From Diaporthe sp. PMI_573 (Eukaryota; Ascomycota; Sordariomycetes; Diaporthales; Diaporthaceae), in NCBI GenBank assembly GCA_021399435.1, contig JAJTUP010000077.1, positions 1 through 64,000 of the forward strand: a stretch of 64,000 nt of DNA, given 5' to 3'. Under the pieces are notes generated by a model. It was not told the origin of the DNA. It saw only the letters and a list, made by a program, of their open reading frames with translations, and made no database searches. Shown here one piece after another: positions 44,984 through 57,399 of the stretch (the first letter of the stretch is position 1; each line of letters starts with the position of its first letter). The position numbers were made by a program, and so were the translations under genes.

Positions 44984-47450
44984 GCTCACCTCGGATAATA
45001 CTTAGGGTAATAACAAAAGACACATACTTGCTCGAGCCAACAGTAGTCTCGGCCCCGTACTCGCAATATAGAAGTATTCTCAGATAAGACACTTATATCT
45101 CTAGAGGGCTATAAGAAGCAACAATAGGGTACAATATAGGGTAGCAATGCATCAGCTTAAACTTAACGCTTGTCCGCAAAGGCGGGAAGATGTTTTATGC
45201 AGTAATAAGATCCTAAAGACATTGTAACCAGCATTAGAGACTTAAACCAAGAGTCAAGGTCCCAACCTAGTTGCCCGGGGTAAGGCAATAGGCCCAGGCT
45301 ACGGTTCCCCGAGCTTACTTGGTTAACTCAAGTCTTAGACCGTACCTAGAGGAGCAGTGCCACAGCCTTGTCCTCAGGCAGGATCTTAAGCCGTTAAAGG
45401 AGGTCCTCGTCAACTCCTTCCCTACCCCATTACCCCTTCCGCGGCAACACACACTGCTACTAACGTAGCACTTCCAGCTCGGCTCGCTCCTCGGCAGTCA
45501 TGTCAGTACGAGGAGTATAGGTATAGACCGTACCACGGTAGGTATACGGTAAGTATATTGGTTTCTCGCCATTATACTACAATAGAATATACAAGGTTAG
45601 AGATTTTCCGGGATTAAAGGAGTTAGGCATAGAGTGGCAAAGCTGTAGAGATAGACGGCTAAGGCCGCCCTAAAAGAACTTTATCTGCCCTTGCCCGTAT
45701 CCTTAGCCAGACCGGAGGGCAGTATCTCCCGTATAAAAACGCAGGAAACTTTAGTGTCTACACGGCAATCCTATATATATAGACGTATAGTTATAGCGAG
45801 GCAAGGGGGGTATGACTGTAAAATGACGTAAATTGTCCCATAGCGTGATAAAGAATGGTCTTGTCGGGAACTAAACGGATAGAATTAACTGAACTGGTTG
45901 AACTAGCTGGCCGGCTAACTTGTTTAGAGATACGCTAGCAGTGGTTCTTATTATGTATTGGCTTCCCTGTTTCTGGGCCGATTTTGTGGGGAGGAATTTT
46001 CTCGGAAGGAAGGAGGTATATAATGTCGGTAAGTAAGGTATATAAATTAGGTATAAATCGCCATTTCGGGGCCAGCCTTATCATAATCTTTATGCCGGGT
46101 GCTGTTATCTAAAGAACGAGGCCCAGACTATAAGGCCAGAACAGAACCTGCCAATATAGATCGAGGGAGAATCAGAAAGGCCTTACTGCAGACTTCTTAG
46201 ATCGATAGGCATTACAGGCAAAGTGACCCGCCCTTTTCTGTCTCTTTGGAGGAAGTATTCCTCTATGCTGTACCGGGCTTCCCTCCTCTCTCACCCGACC
46301 TCCCTCGCCGTAGTCTTTAGCCGGCAGGATGTACCGATACTTCTTCAACGGCAGCCTTGGGGATGGCATTGCCTCGCCTCTGGTCTGATGCGCGCAGAGC
46401 AGAGCAGCCCCAGTCCCGTGTTGAATCCCAAATGGTTTGCCAGTACCGTACTATAGTACCTCTAATGCTGGTATCTAGTATCAATCGATTTAAACTTCCC
46501 AGTCGGCATTAGAGCCCCCTATCCAGTTTAACTCAACTCAAATCAACTAAATCGAGCCAACCCAACTTGTGATCCCCGGTCGCCCCTTCCTTCTTCTCTC
46601 TGTCCTTATGCGCCAAGTGGCGACAGGCCAAGCAAGCAGCAAGCTAGGAACGGCAACTATTGCTGTCTGCTCTCTAGTATCGGCTGTGTGTATATCTATA
46701 CTGTGTACATAACCGGTTGCTCCAGGAAATGTATCGGACGATGGTGATAGTAGTGCTGCTTGTTACACGCAGAAAGTCAGACTCATGATTGTGCCTGCGC
46801 CGATCAATATCGCCTGCCGAGCTGAAACTGACGTCTCCTTTGCCCCTCACAAAATCTCCGTGTTTCCAGACTACGTAAGCAGCCCAGTAGCCAATCATAA
46901 TTGTCCATTTTGGTAACGTCAGTATAACATCACCTTTCCGTATCGAGCCACCGAGTGCCCAAGTTTACCGCCTGTGGACACACGGAAAAACAAAAGCTAT
47001 CCAGCTCACAGTGGAAACGGCCATGGACGCCGCAATAAACAGAATTCTTTTGCTCCTATATATATATATTGTATCTGCACTCTTCTTTGGCTCTCGAGTA
47101 TAAATACAAATATTTCACGGCTGCCATTATCACGAGGAACTGCAAGAAAATGAAGAATATTATCTCCTAGCGTATCGCATGCGAGAAGATCGGTGCCAAT
47201 ATAAGGTAGGGTCTTCATAACTTTCATTTTATTATTCCTAAGCAGAATTGGAGCGCAACGGAGAGTTGTGTAAAAGATATTGCTTCCTTTATTTTAAGGT
47301 GTGGGCCGATGCCTTGCCGGCAGGCTTCTCGCAACACCCACAGGTTTTCTCTCCGTGCCCCAGCGCGCTGACGAATTAGCACTCGGACTTGTTAAATATC
47401 TCAAGAGAAACCGGCGTTGGCTAGTGGGTCGGGTTTAAAACGGCCTGTTA
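44984..47450. other. Stretch without a recognised gene
   Basis: Mixed DNA, partly AT-rich. On the - strand near 45565-45465 a short piece reads PIYLPYTYRGTVYTYTPR then TDMTAEERAELEVLR before stops, which looks like a remnant of a conserved fungal protein that I cannot name. The 3' end of the Helitron should lie near 47300-47450, but I cannot prove a CTRR end with hairpin. Confidence 0.35.
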
Positions 47451-47522
47451 GGGTAGAAGGTGAAATGCGTCTAGAGGACCCAGACTCTGTGGCGCTGGGG
47501 GTAATCTTTAAGATGTGCGAAT

Positions 47523-50500
47523 TTATATTGACATTTGAAGGAGGGAGATTTGTAATAATACGTTATGAGGCAATAGGGAGACGCTACGATGCAGGCCTTT
47601 CGCTGATAAGAACTTGAAGTGGCGGTCGATGGGACTCAGCGAGAATGAGATTGGGCGAATTAGTATTGTGTCATGTAGGAGGCCTGGGATGGTTACACTC
47701 TTTGTCTCGTTCGACTGTAGAAGGATGCCGAGCGGGGGACCGAAATGAATGGTAGCGTTGTCGGCAAGATGGTATTCTGGGTATTTCGGATTAGGGATAA
47801 TGTCTGCGGCGGTGAATTTAGCGCTATTTACAATCTTTAAGCCTGTATATATGTTTTTGTTCATGACGAGAGGCATGTCCTGAGCGTAAAAGAAGATACC
47901 GGGGACCTTATAGTACGAGTTGTCTCTTTGTTTGATTGTCTGCGCGATCTTACTCTGAGATAATGTAGTGGATTGCTAGCTATGGGTTGAGACGAAGACT
48001 GAGATATGTTTTTAATAAAAGCGGGCCTAGTCTATGATGGCCTTTATGTTGAGGGACTACTGGTTGTGGGTTGAGGGGTATTATGGCGCGTAAGCTGTCT
48101 TTAAAGGTAATCTGGGAGCGGTCTACGAGCTTTGTGTTGAGCAGGTTAAAGTCTTCTGTGGTCTGGGTTCTAGCTTGAACTCTGTCTAAGAGTGCAACTA
48201 GCTTGGGATTGTCTCTAGCGCGGACTTGTTTTTCGAGAAGGACAACGGTCTTGAATAATAGCTATAGGTTGTAGCTGCGGTGGTGTGTAATGGTTCTCTG
48301 TTTTATGGAGGCCGTGGAGGTAAGATCTATTGTTTGGTCGACTAGGAGATTTGTCTCTAAGACGGGTGCGAACTGATAGAAGTCGCCTATTAGGAGAATA
48401 ACGGGAATTTCGCCGAACGGCTTATTGGAGTAGTCGCGGAGGGCCTGGAGGTTGGAATTAGTTTTGGAAAGGGTGGCCCCCCCTAGTATGCTGACCTTAT
48501 TGATTACGAAGGCCAGTTTTTGCTTTTAGGCCCATTTTTTTGCTTCCGAGAAGCGAGGGAGTTGTTTATTCGAATGAGGAATGTCTAGTCTGGAGGCGGA
48601 ATGGACTGTAGTCTCGCCGATTTGCGCGGCCGTACTGCCGGATGAGCCAGTAATTTGTAGAAGATGCTGTTGATCTTTTACAGCGAATATATGCTTAAGG
48701 GCATTAATGACCCTGGATTTTTCCGTACCGCCGGGGCCTTCGATGTACTGAAGATATTGGCCGGTTGAGTCGGGGTTAGCGGTGTATTTGTCTAGAAATT
48801 TGTAGATAAGCTGGAGGCCTATGCCTTGTAGGTAGTTGAGTGTGTAGAGGATGGTAGTTTGGTGACCGAGTTCTACGAAGCTGAATGTTTGGTCGGTGTT
48901 AATAGTCATTTGAGGGAGTCGTATTGCTGGGTCTTGGTTTAGCTACGGTGGGACAATCTCGGTGTTGCAGTGTCGGTCTAGTAAATCATTGATATTTGTG
49001 TTTATTATGGAGTATGTGTCCTATTGGGGGCCAGTCTCTATGTTGTCTAGTATCCGGAGATGCAATATGTGTTGGGCTTTTACGGCAGCCTGGATGTCGT
49101 CTGGGGAAGGCGTTGGATAGTGGCTTAGGGGGCTATTCTGGTTGCGTCGAATATGTGGATAGAAGCCTTCGTGGCGTTGGACTATGGGCTGAGCTTTGTC
49201 AGGCTGGTTCTCTTGTCGCAGATCTCGGACCAGGTCCCGTAGGACTGGAGAGTCTTTTGTGGCATCGGAATTTCGTATAGCGTTTTGCAGAGTCTGGATT
49301 ACAGCTGTATATGTTTGGTGATGCTTAGCGGTTGTAATAGTAGATTGGCCGTCGTCGGCTTCGGCCAGAGGGAAATTTACATCGATTGTATCGTCGCCCT
49401 CCGATCTGTTGGCCTAAAGTTGTGCATCTTTGCGGGCGTCTTTGGCTGACTTTCTGAGAAGCGAGATGTTTGAGATAAAGAAACGCAGGCGGGGGGGAAG
49501 GGCGGCTTTGTGAGTGAACCAAATGTTAGTAATGTTGCCGTCGGTGGTAGATAGGAATGATACCTACGGTATAAATAAGGAGAGGTGGAGGACAGAATTA
49601 CTATGAAAAGTGTCAGCAGTGTGGGAGAAACTCGCGGCCGGGGGCCAACCGGGAGGGAAAAGGGGAGGGGGGAGTACGCGGGGGCGCACTGTTTGAAGTA
49701 GTCTGGATCGTCTTCCTTGTGATCGTCGCTAATGAGTCCTTGGAAGATTGGGACGGCGTATTTATGGGGTAGCCGAAGCTTTTACATCTAGTTACGGGCG
49801 TCTGGATAAAGTCTGTCGAGCGATATGTGAAATTTGTCGTCGTCTTGGTCTTTTCGTGTTACCAAGCGAATTATGGAGAGATAGTCGTACAGGTATAGGT
49901 GCGCGAGGAGTGGGCCTCTACATGTGTAGGTCTCGAAGTATGACAGAGTGCGGCCTTCCTCCCTAAGATTTACTGTCTCGAGGGGCTCGTCGGTGTCTGT
50001 CTCTAGGCCGGCAAGACGGCGGAGGTGGGGCCAGCGCCGGAAGATTGCCCAATAGAGAGTGTTTTTAGGTGTAGGAACGACTAGTTGGGTATGTTTGTGA
50101 AGTGTGTAGGATAGCTGAGTAGGTGGTAGCAGACCTCTACGGCGGAGAGTTTTCTTTCGGAAAATATGCGATTGGCGGTCTTTATTAAGAATTGCCGTGT
50201 CTCGTTTTGTATAGTGGCTTGGTGATCATTATTTGGCGCGGTGTCTAGTGGCTGAGGATTGATGGCGGCGGACTCGTGACGCTGTTGAAGAGCGTCGGCT
50301 GCGAAGGCGAGGCGTTGCCATATGGGTGTATTTAGCTTTGTGGCGTAGTTGGTGATGTAATATACTATGGTAATGCCTTTGGTTTTAGTTAAGATAAACG
50401 AGGCGTTGTGGTTGTGGCGGAGGCCAACCGTTATTGCTCTGTTATATCGGTTGACCAAGGGATAGTTGCGACGGATTTCGAGTAAGCTGTCTGTTGTGAA

Positions 50501-53500
50501 GCCTGTCTGTTTGACAGTCTTCCAAGGTGCCTTAAACCGACAGGATGTCCTGCTATGGCCGTTTGCCCCTTTCTCGGCGAGACCTTGTAGAGAGTACTTG
50601 ATATATATATAGGTGTGGGAGTGAACCTGATAATAGTACGTAATGTAGTTGGACTTGTTGTTAAAGGCCGTTGTGAGAGCGTCGCTGCTGTTTATTATGT
50701 CTATGACCGGATGGATTAGCTTCCTGTCCTGTCGGGTAGCCTTACCAGCCTTTTTGTCGAGATATTTGTGAAAGACAGAGTCTACGTAGCGAATTACGCT
50801 GGTACGGTATTCTGTCTTGCTGGGGATGGCTATATTCTCGACTAGGGATGGTAATCTTATGTTTCTTTCGAGCCAGAGCAGGCCATGTAAGTGTAGACTG
50901 CTACGTTTATTGGTTTCTATCGTGGCATAATAGTGGCTGATTTTTCTAAAAACCGATTCTTCGCTTGTTTTGATATATTTCTCGAAGACTTTTTGGTGGA
51001 AGAAGAGGGCGGAGCTGACGGGATCTATGGTACTGAGGGCGATTCTGTCGTATCTCTGCTGTAGATCAGCCAGCAGTTTTTTCGCTTTGTCGTGGTTGTG
51101 GAGCCTGTGTATGGCGAGCTTTATCTTTACGGGGTTGTTGATGTTGTTTGGGTTGATGGTAAACCAAATGGCAGGCATCTTTATTAAGATGTAGAGAGCC
51201 TGTATCTTTCGGCACATGAGCAGTTGACTTTTGTTTGAGAGTGGCTGGGCGTGGCTGAAGACGAATAGTTTACGGAGAAGCAGCATGATATCTTGATTTG
51301 TCGTGGATCCTGTATGGTGTATCTCCTCTATAGCTTGTTTTAGTCGGTCTTCTTAGAGATTTGTATAGACCTCTTCGACCTTCTCGAAGGAGCGCCTGGA
51401 TATGCGAAGTATACTGATTCGGCGGTTGGATGATCTGAGCAAGGTGTTGAAAATTAGGAAACAGAAGACTGGATGGGTCGCAAATTGATTACTATGTCTT
51501 TGCAGTATGTATTTGGCCAAATAGCTGAGCGAGTGGTTGCGGGTGGGCCCGGCAGGGTCGAGGTCTGGTTTAGGCAGTGCTTTTGGGCCGCCTCTGCCTT
51601 AAGGGAAGAGTGTGGGGAAGGTCTGGGGGAAGAAGTCTGCGTGTAGGTTGTCCGCGAATTCCGCGCCGTGTTCGACCCTGATGAATGGCTGGTTTCCTGC
51701 TGTGTGTAGATTGATCCGGTGTCCCCGAGTCTGCTTTGGATCTTGGTCCTCCGTCATCTGTATTGCGTCAACTAGGAAGAACAGCTTATTAGCGTCTTTG
51801 AAAGCAGCGGACCTATCGACAGGGAACATAGCCGAGGATACATTCTCGTAGATAGTATCCGCCTCAAGATCGGCATGCGCATCACCAGGGGCGGGAGCCG
51901 ATCGCTCCGTACCAGACGAGGGTTGTCTTTGCTTAGGGGGCGCCGTGGGTTCTCTTGATGGGCGTGGTTCGTCACTGGAGTCGCCGGTTAGTGAGTTGAG
52001 GAGTTCTTTGATGCTGGTATATCCGCTGTCCTCTAAGCCTCGGTCTGTATCTGGGACTATGTGGTCCGTTGCCGTCTTTTCTGTGGCTGACGGCTCTTTT
52101 TTCTGCATGCTCTCCATAATAATGGCGGGGACGTTGGAGTCTTCTGTGTATCGCTAGCCGGCCATCTCGTTATGGTTGATGATGATGTGCTTGTAGAGCG
52201 GGTTGTTGTGTTGGAGCTACGACAGGGCTGTACTGACACGAGATTTGCGGACTTGAAGAAGGTGTCTAATATCTGCTGGGCTTGGCTTGCCGGCGCCGCT
52301 CTAAGAGACGTGGATATTTTCGATTGTTTGTAGAAGCGGGTGGGGAAGAATCGTTGTAACGAGGTCTTCGACTTTGTTTGGAAACACGACAATATGACCC
52401 TTGATGTGTTTTTGGTAGTTGATGCCTAATTGAGTCTTTCTGTCGACTGTGAACTTTGTGATGTAGCCGAATGTACTTTGGAGAGAGATTAACTTTTCTT
52501 TGACTGGGGTGAGATTGTCTAGCTGCTTAGGGTACTGGTGCTCGTATCTGATGTTTATATTGTTCACTGAGTAGGCCTTTGGCAGTATCCCTTTTTTGAA
52601 AGAGGTATGGCATTTGGAGTAAATAGCGACATTCGACTCCCCCTTTGATGGAAGATACCTGTAGCAGTGCTGAATTGTCTTTGTAGTATGTAGTAGTGAT
52701 GGTATTCGGTATGCCTTTTAATGAATGGTATTGAGTTTGTAGGCGGGAATTATCCCGTAGCAGAATGTGTAATGCGAGATGGGCATGGTTCTCTTATCTG
52801 TGAAGGCTTGGTAGAACGACTTCGGAGTCTCTACCTGGAGAGGAAGAGGGATCTCTTTGTACCAGGATCTTGTGCGCGACGCCTCCTCTTTTTGGCCAAA
52901 ACAAGCGTCAAGGTGCTCAAGGAAGGCGTGTATGGATTCTCGCTGGAGCTGTATAGTCTGATACGTGAACCGACGCCTCTTCTTAGGAGGCGGCGGGGGT
53001 GTGATGAGCGTAGCCGGAGGTTCTTCCTCTTGTTGACTGGGGGTACTGGGCGGAGGCACAGTTCGCGGGTGGACGATTGGAGGCTGGAAAAGCAAGCCTA
53101 CGACTGCCCTCCGAGGGGCAGGCTGTCGGCGCATCCTCTGGACCCGTACCGCAGGTATTCTCGCGGGTGGCTTCGGGTCAGCTGTGTCTTCAGATGTGGA
53201 TTCATCCTCGTTCTGTTGCGTTGCCCGTTGTGCAGGTCGCCGCGAGTATCGCGGTCGAGCTGCCTCGGTTCTTTGACGGTGGCGTTCCAGCCACCGTTGG
53301 TGTTCCAGCTCTGTAACCTCCCGTCCGGGCGTAAGGGCATCCTGATCGGTGTATGTGTCAAGAGGTAGTTCCCACGCTCGAAGTGTTCGTGTATTGGCAC
53401 GCTGGCGTTCTAGATTTTCTATGGTACGGCGGATCTCATCTATTGGAACCGTGGCCTTTTTTTCGTGGGGAACGGCGTTGCCGGAGGATATCGACTCAGA

Positions 53501-53938
53501 ACTGCGCGAGGGGCCAGCCGGTGGCGGAGAGCGCTCTCGTTTTCTTTTCGCTCTATTCTGAGCCCGTTGACGATCTAGGTCTTCTATCGTACGGCGAATC
53601 TCATCCATGGGGACTCTGATTGTCTCTAGTCGGAGCACGATAATATTAGTCGGAGAAGGTAGAGTTGTGTAGGGAATGGCTGACGGTGAAGACTCGCCTT
53701 ACCTTCGATTGAGGTCTTCGATGGTACGGTGGATCTCATGCAATGGGACTGTGGTCCTCTCTAGATGGAGCACGATGATGTCAGCGGAAAAAAGTAGAAT
53801 TGTGTAGGGAACGGCTGACGGACGAGGCTCGTCCTGCCTTCTTTGAGGTTGGTTTTGAGCGTGTTGACGATTGAGGTCTTCGATGGTACGACGGATCTCG
53901 TGTAAGGGAACCATAACTCTGTCTTCTGGAGACATGAT
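47523..53938 (-). pseudogene. Helitron Rep-helicase, nearly full length but broken
   Basis: Read on the - strand, in order: an N-terminal region with repeated EIRRTIEDL units (53911-53380); a DUF6570-like part (KGHIVVFPNKVEDLVTTILP, 52400-52340); YENVSSAMFPVDRSAAF and FADNLHADFFPQTFPTLFP (51870-51602); and the Rep domain with the HUH motif SLHLHGLLWL (near 50890) and tyrosine region YYITNYATKLN (near 50355). Last comes a PIF1-type helicase with Walker A region IEGPGGTEKSRVINAL (near 48750), where Glu replaces the second Gly, and a C-terminal part, KNIYTGLKIVNSAKFTAAD then LGILLQSNETKSVTIPGL (47850-47680). Frameshifts and stops separate these pieces. The intact family replicates by rolling circle and helicase unwinding. 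Confidence 0.87.
53380..53938 (-). repeat. Four repeated EIRRTIEDL units in the Helitron N-terminus
   Basis: The motif VPxxEIRRTIExLxRQ occurs at about 53911, 53749, 53614 and 53449 on the - strand, spaced 162, 135 and 165 bases. The linkers are partly similar too, for example a shared PSAVPYTILLFS stretch and basic-acidic segments. The + strand Helitron fragment has two such units. The peptide looks helical and charged. Confidence 0.75.
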
Positions 53939-53949
53939 GATACCTACGG

Positions 53950-54521
53950 ACGTAGAAATTCTGGGTGCAGGAATGGGAATGGGAGAAGAGAGAGCGAGTG
54001 GCTGGGCAAGTGGCCACGATCGGTACAGGAAAGTTGTGGTTAGAAGGCCTGCAGCGTCACCGTGGAAGCAAGGGAATGTGAAAAGGGCACAGGGACCGAA
54101 ATACGAGTTAGAGATTCATCATACCTGGCGATTTCTCTGTTGTCTATCTGTGACTCGGAAGTCATCTCCCGAGACGAAATTCTGATTTAAATGATCGAGA
54201 CCCATGTCCCGGAGATGTGATATCCACGAAGGGAGCGGCCGGAACGATTCAATCCCGCGAGAGTAAGCCAATGGCATCGAGAAAATCGTGTCACAGGCTT
54301 AGAGAGAGCAAGGTCTAGGCTTCGAAGCTGACACGAGTGGCAGTAACTTGATGCAGAACCCCGAGCCATCCGAGAAGAACTCGCAAGTGTTCCCTCATGT
54401 GGGTAGAGGGCAACCAGTATAAGAATCGCAGAGGTTGTCTCGGACGCGGAGTCCTTCCTTTGTTAAAGTTCTCTGTTCTCTTATTTGTATTCGACCAAGA
54501 GACGGTTGAATAGGGCCACGA
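53950..54521. other. Region between the Helitron and the divergent gene
   Basis: Should contain the promoters of both divergent units. No clear TATA box or terminal Helitron motif could be fixed. Confidence 0.4.
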
Positions 54522-55849
54522 ATGTCGGTCATCATGCCCATGGCACGTCCATCGATATCAGGCCCCGGCGCAGGGCAACCTTCTTTAAATCCCCTTGGAG
54601 TACAGTTTTTCTCCAGCCTGGAGGGGCTGGAGATAGCGACGTCCGGCGATCGACAACTCATTCGAGGCCACAACTTGGTCGGGGCAGTCCGCCTTCAGTT
54701 TGGTAAACCGGGCTTCTTCGACGACGAAGCGGGAGAGCATAGAGAGGTCCTCAGCAGCATCGATGGTATCGATCTGCCATTGTCCATGCACGTGTTCCCT
54801 TTCCCTCAACCCGACGAGTGGGAAGGCCAATGGTTCTTTTTCGACGTCCAGCTGCACCCTTATCAGCTACATTTCCGCTGGAAAATCGTGGATGGGGAGG
54901 AATCCGCTACTAGAACTTGGGAAGACTTGTACGGAAGGCTTGCGCAGGTCCGCGGCCATCTATATTATCAACCGTATGTAACGATTCAGCGTTCAAGTAT
55001 CTTCCGCCAGAAGGCGAAGGGCAGTCTCTAGGCGATTGTATCGTACTACAACTCCACACTTGCCCCACATATCAGACAGATACTGAGCAGCCTTCTAGCG
55101 TTGCAGCCCGGTCTCTTAGGCTTGTGGAGGGCTTCTTCCCGAACATTGCGCCACGAACTAGCTTCCACGGGCCGATTAACACGACCACGTTCCGGTTCAA
55201 AGCCAGGACGTTGACAAACTTCCAGCTGAAGTGTTGTGGGTTTATCCAGTGTCGGACCTATCTCACTCTACCCCGCGACAATGACACGCCGTTCAAGGGT
55301 GGACAGACGTTCCACATCCTGGCGTATATGCCGCACGATCAGCAACCTTGGCGAAGCCGGATCGAGTGGATGAAGAAGTCGGCCGAGGGTGGCTTTCCTT
55401 CTGGGAAGTGGATGTACGGGAGAGGGAGCATTGTCGGGGTGCTAAACGCCGCATTGCTGGAGGATGAACTCCAACCCGGGCAGGATGTACTGGTCGTCCT
55501 CGTGGACGAGTTTGGATTCACATCGAAGGCGTCGTTGGACGTCGGTGGAGGCTCCGAAATTAGTGTTTCCCCGCGGAAAGCAGGGGCCACTGAGCAGGGT
55601 AAGGCCCAAAACCCGTTTACGTACAGCCCGGTAAGTTCGCCTGCGAAACACCCCACAGAGCCGCGTTCCTCTAGGGACGTCGCGAGAAATGGGAAAGCGA
55701 ACGGGAGGGAGACGGCAGTGGATGACGGAGCTTCCGAAAGGGCTACACAGCTCCCGTCGCCTCCGAGACTGGGCAGTCCTAACCTGGTAGGGTCCCAAAC
55801 CGAGCGGCAACAGGGGCAGAACAGTCAGTATACATTTCTGCAAGTGTAA
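54522..55849 (+). CDS. Uncharacterised protein divergent from the Helitron, two exons
   Basis: Exon 1 is 54522-54973. The donor is GTATGT, and acceptors in the right phase end at 55098 or 55119, so exon 2 runs from 55099 or 55120 to 55849, giving 400 or 393 residues. No stop interrupts either exon. Exon 1 includes LIRGHNLVGAVRLQFGKPGF, DEWEGQWFFFDVQLHPYQL and LYGRLAQVRGHLYYQ. Exon 2 includes FHGPINTTTFRFKARTLTNF, LKCCGFIQCRTYLTLPRDND, GGQTFHILAYMPHDQQPWRS and a beta-rich end before a low-complexity, Ser/Pro/Arg-rich tail of about 90 residues. I do not recognise the family. No signal peptide or membrane segment is seen. Its place, head to head with a Helitron, and the intact frames amid decay suggest either a Helitron accessory gene or a host gene picked up by one. 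Confidence 0.65.
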
Positions 55850-56039
55850 GAGGCAAAGGTGGCTGATAACGTGCCCGGCCCCGATTCCGACCACCCCCTG
55901 ATTCCGACCGCCCTACACCCGCGTTTACGCGTACACGCGTCTGTACCTACCCTACATAAAATCAATGTTTTCTCTATGAGGACTTTTTTTCTGATTACTA
56001 AACTTCTTCCAGGCATTATACTTGTTATCATAAAGCCCT
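55850..56039. other. Short gap before a decayed transposase
   Basis: 3' flank of the uncharacterised gene; includes CGTTTACGCGTACACGCGTC, a run of near-alternating bases. No gene. Confidence 0.4.
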
Positions 56040-56450
56040 ATGGTAAAGCTGAGATTTATAACGCCCTTATTACGTATAGGGATGGAATGCCTGTCAGGAA
56101 GGCCGCTAGAACCTGGCATATCCTATATACTATACTTTATAATTGTTTCTATGGCGCCTAAAGCTATTATGTTGCCGCCAACCCTTAGAGGGTTCTTTCT
56201 GACCATTAGAAGGACTAATTAGCGATAGTTTTAGTTAATTAAAGCAGTCTTGGCCATACTCTAACTTGCCGGGAAACAAGGGCCCTAGCAGCCCGTCTAG
56301 GCTCTTCAGGAAAGGAGGTTACTTCTCTCGAAAGAAACTGGCTAAGGGCCTTCCTCCTTTATTATCCTATTCTCTAAAGCCGTAAGTATTAGCGCGTTAA
56401 AGTAAAGCAGCTTAGGGCAGCTACTAAACAGAATGTTGGGTTATGGTTTT
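56040..56450 (+). pseudogene. Pogo-type transposase N-terminus, RIPed
   Basis: The frame reads GKAEIYNALITYRDGMPV and RKAARTWHILYTILYNCFYG, a psq/CENP-B-like helix-turn-helix. With stops and frame changes it continues to SSLGHTLTCRETRALAARL and RNWLRAFLL, the second DNA-binding domain. It ends before any catalytic domain. It is a different, older family from the intact pogo element at 22105-24429. Confidence 0.7.
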
Positions 56451-56471
56451 ATAAGTATATTAGCCCGATTA

Positions 56472-56721
56472 CGTAAGCAGACGTGCTTACGTAATACTAT
56501 ATAAAATAAGGGTTATAATAATATATATTACTTATATAAAATAAACCCCCGAAATAAATTAAAATAATAAAAAGGCCTAAATAATAAATAAATAAAAATA
56601 TTTCTTTCTTTAATAACTTATTAATTATTAGGGCTATAAGGCTAAGACCTATATATCTCGCATACTAATAACCCATACTATAATATAAGCCAATAATATA
56701 TGCTTACGTAATCTGCTTACG
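56472..56721. mobile_element. MITE-like element with short inverted ends
   Basis: About 250 bp, strongly AT-rich. The ends read CGTAAGCAGA at the left and TCTGCTTACG at the right, flanked by TA on each side, in line with a Tc1/mariner-type non-autonomous element. The unit TGCTTACGTAA recurs several times in both directions at the ends. It lies just after the decayed pogo N-terminus and could be the remains of its internal deletion product. Confidence 0.5.
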
Positions 56722-56865
56722 TAAGCCGGTTTCTAGAACCTTCTACCTAGTGGGTAGGCGAAAACTATATATACGCCTTAACCCACCTTCTTTAGATCTA
56801 GTCTATTCGACCTACTTCTAAGGAATTCTATATTACGTAATAATATACTAATTATTAGCTAATGG

Positions 56866-56895
56866 ATTACTAATTACCACTTGGTAATTAGTAAT
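56866..56895. repeat. 30-bp near-perfect palindrome
   Basis: Arms ATTACTAATTACCA and TGGTAATTAGTAAT with a two-base centre. It could form a hairpin or be the edge of another small element. Confidence 0.7.
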
Positions 56896-57102
56896 TAATA
56901 AATTCTCGAATATTCTATAGACCCTCTTTTAAAGCTATAAATAAGCGGGTTCTCTCTCGAGAATAAGCTAGATATTCAAGCAAACAAGCAACTAGAAAAA
57001 TCCAACAATAATACTATTATCACTATACTATTACTACTTGATTACATAATCATCCCCTCGATCCTCACGTGACCTCCAAGAGGTTTAACTTTATAGGGCT
57101 AC

Positions 57103-57295
57103 TGTAACGACCGGGCGGAAGCCACGCGGAAGCCCCGGCGTGGCCCCCGCGAGGGCCCTCTTAAAAGGGGCCCGAAGCCCCCACGTCTTAGACTAGAGGG
57201 GAGCAAGAATCAGTCTTATACAAGACCTACACCTAATATACGTATTAGCCTTCCCAGTTTACCAGACCATCATGCCTAGTGCAGAGCCCATAACA
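57103..57295 (+). repeat. Candidate 5' LTR of the second gypsy element
   Basis: A 193-bp segment from TGTAACGACCGGGCGG to CCCATAACA. It is GC-rich in an AT-rich surrounding and placed directly before gag-like DNA, which fits a 5' LTR. No matching 3' copy was found downstream, so the call rests on ends and position. Confidence 0.45.
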
Positions 57296-57399
57296 ATTCT
57301 GATTCTTCTTCTACACACTACCCATAATGCTACCAAAGACCGGTGAAAGAAGGGGAAGATCCCAAGGAAATCACAATAACACCGAGGGCAGCTCGGGAA

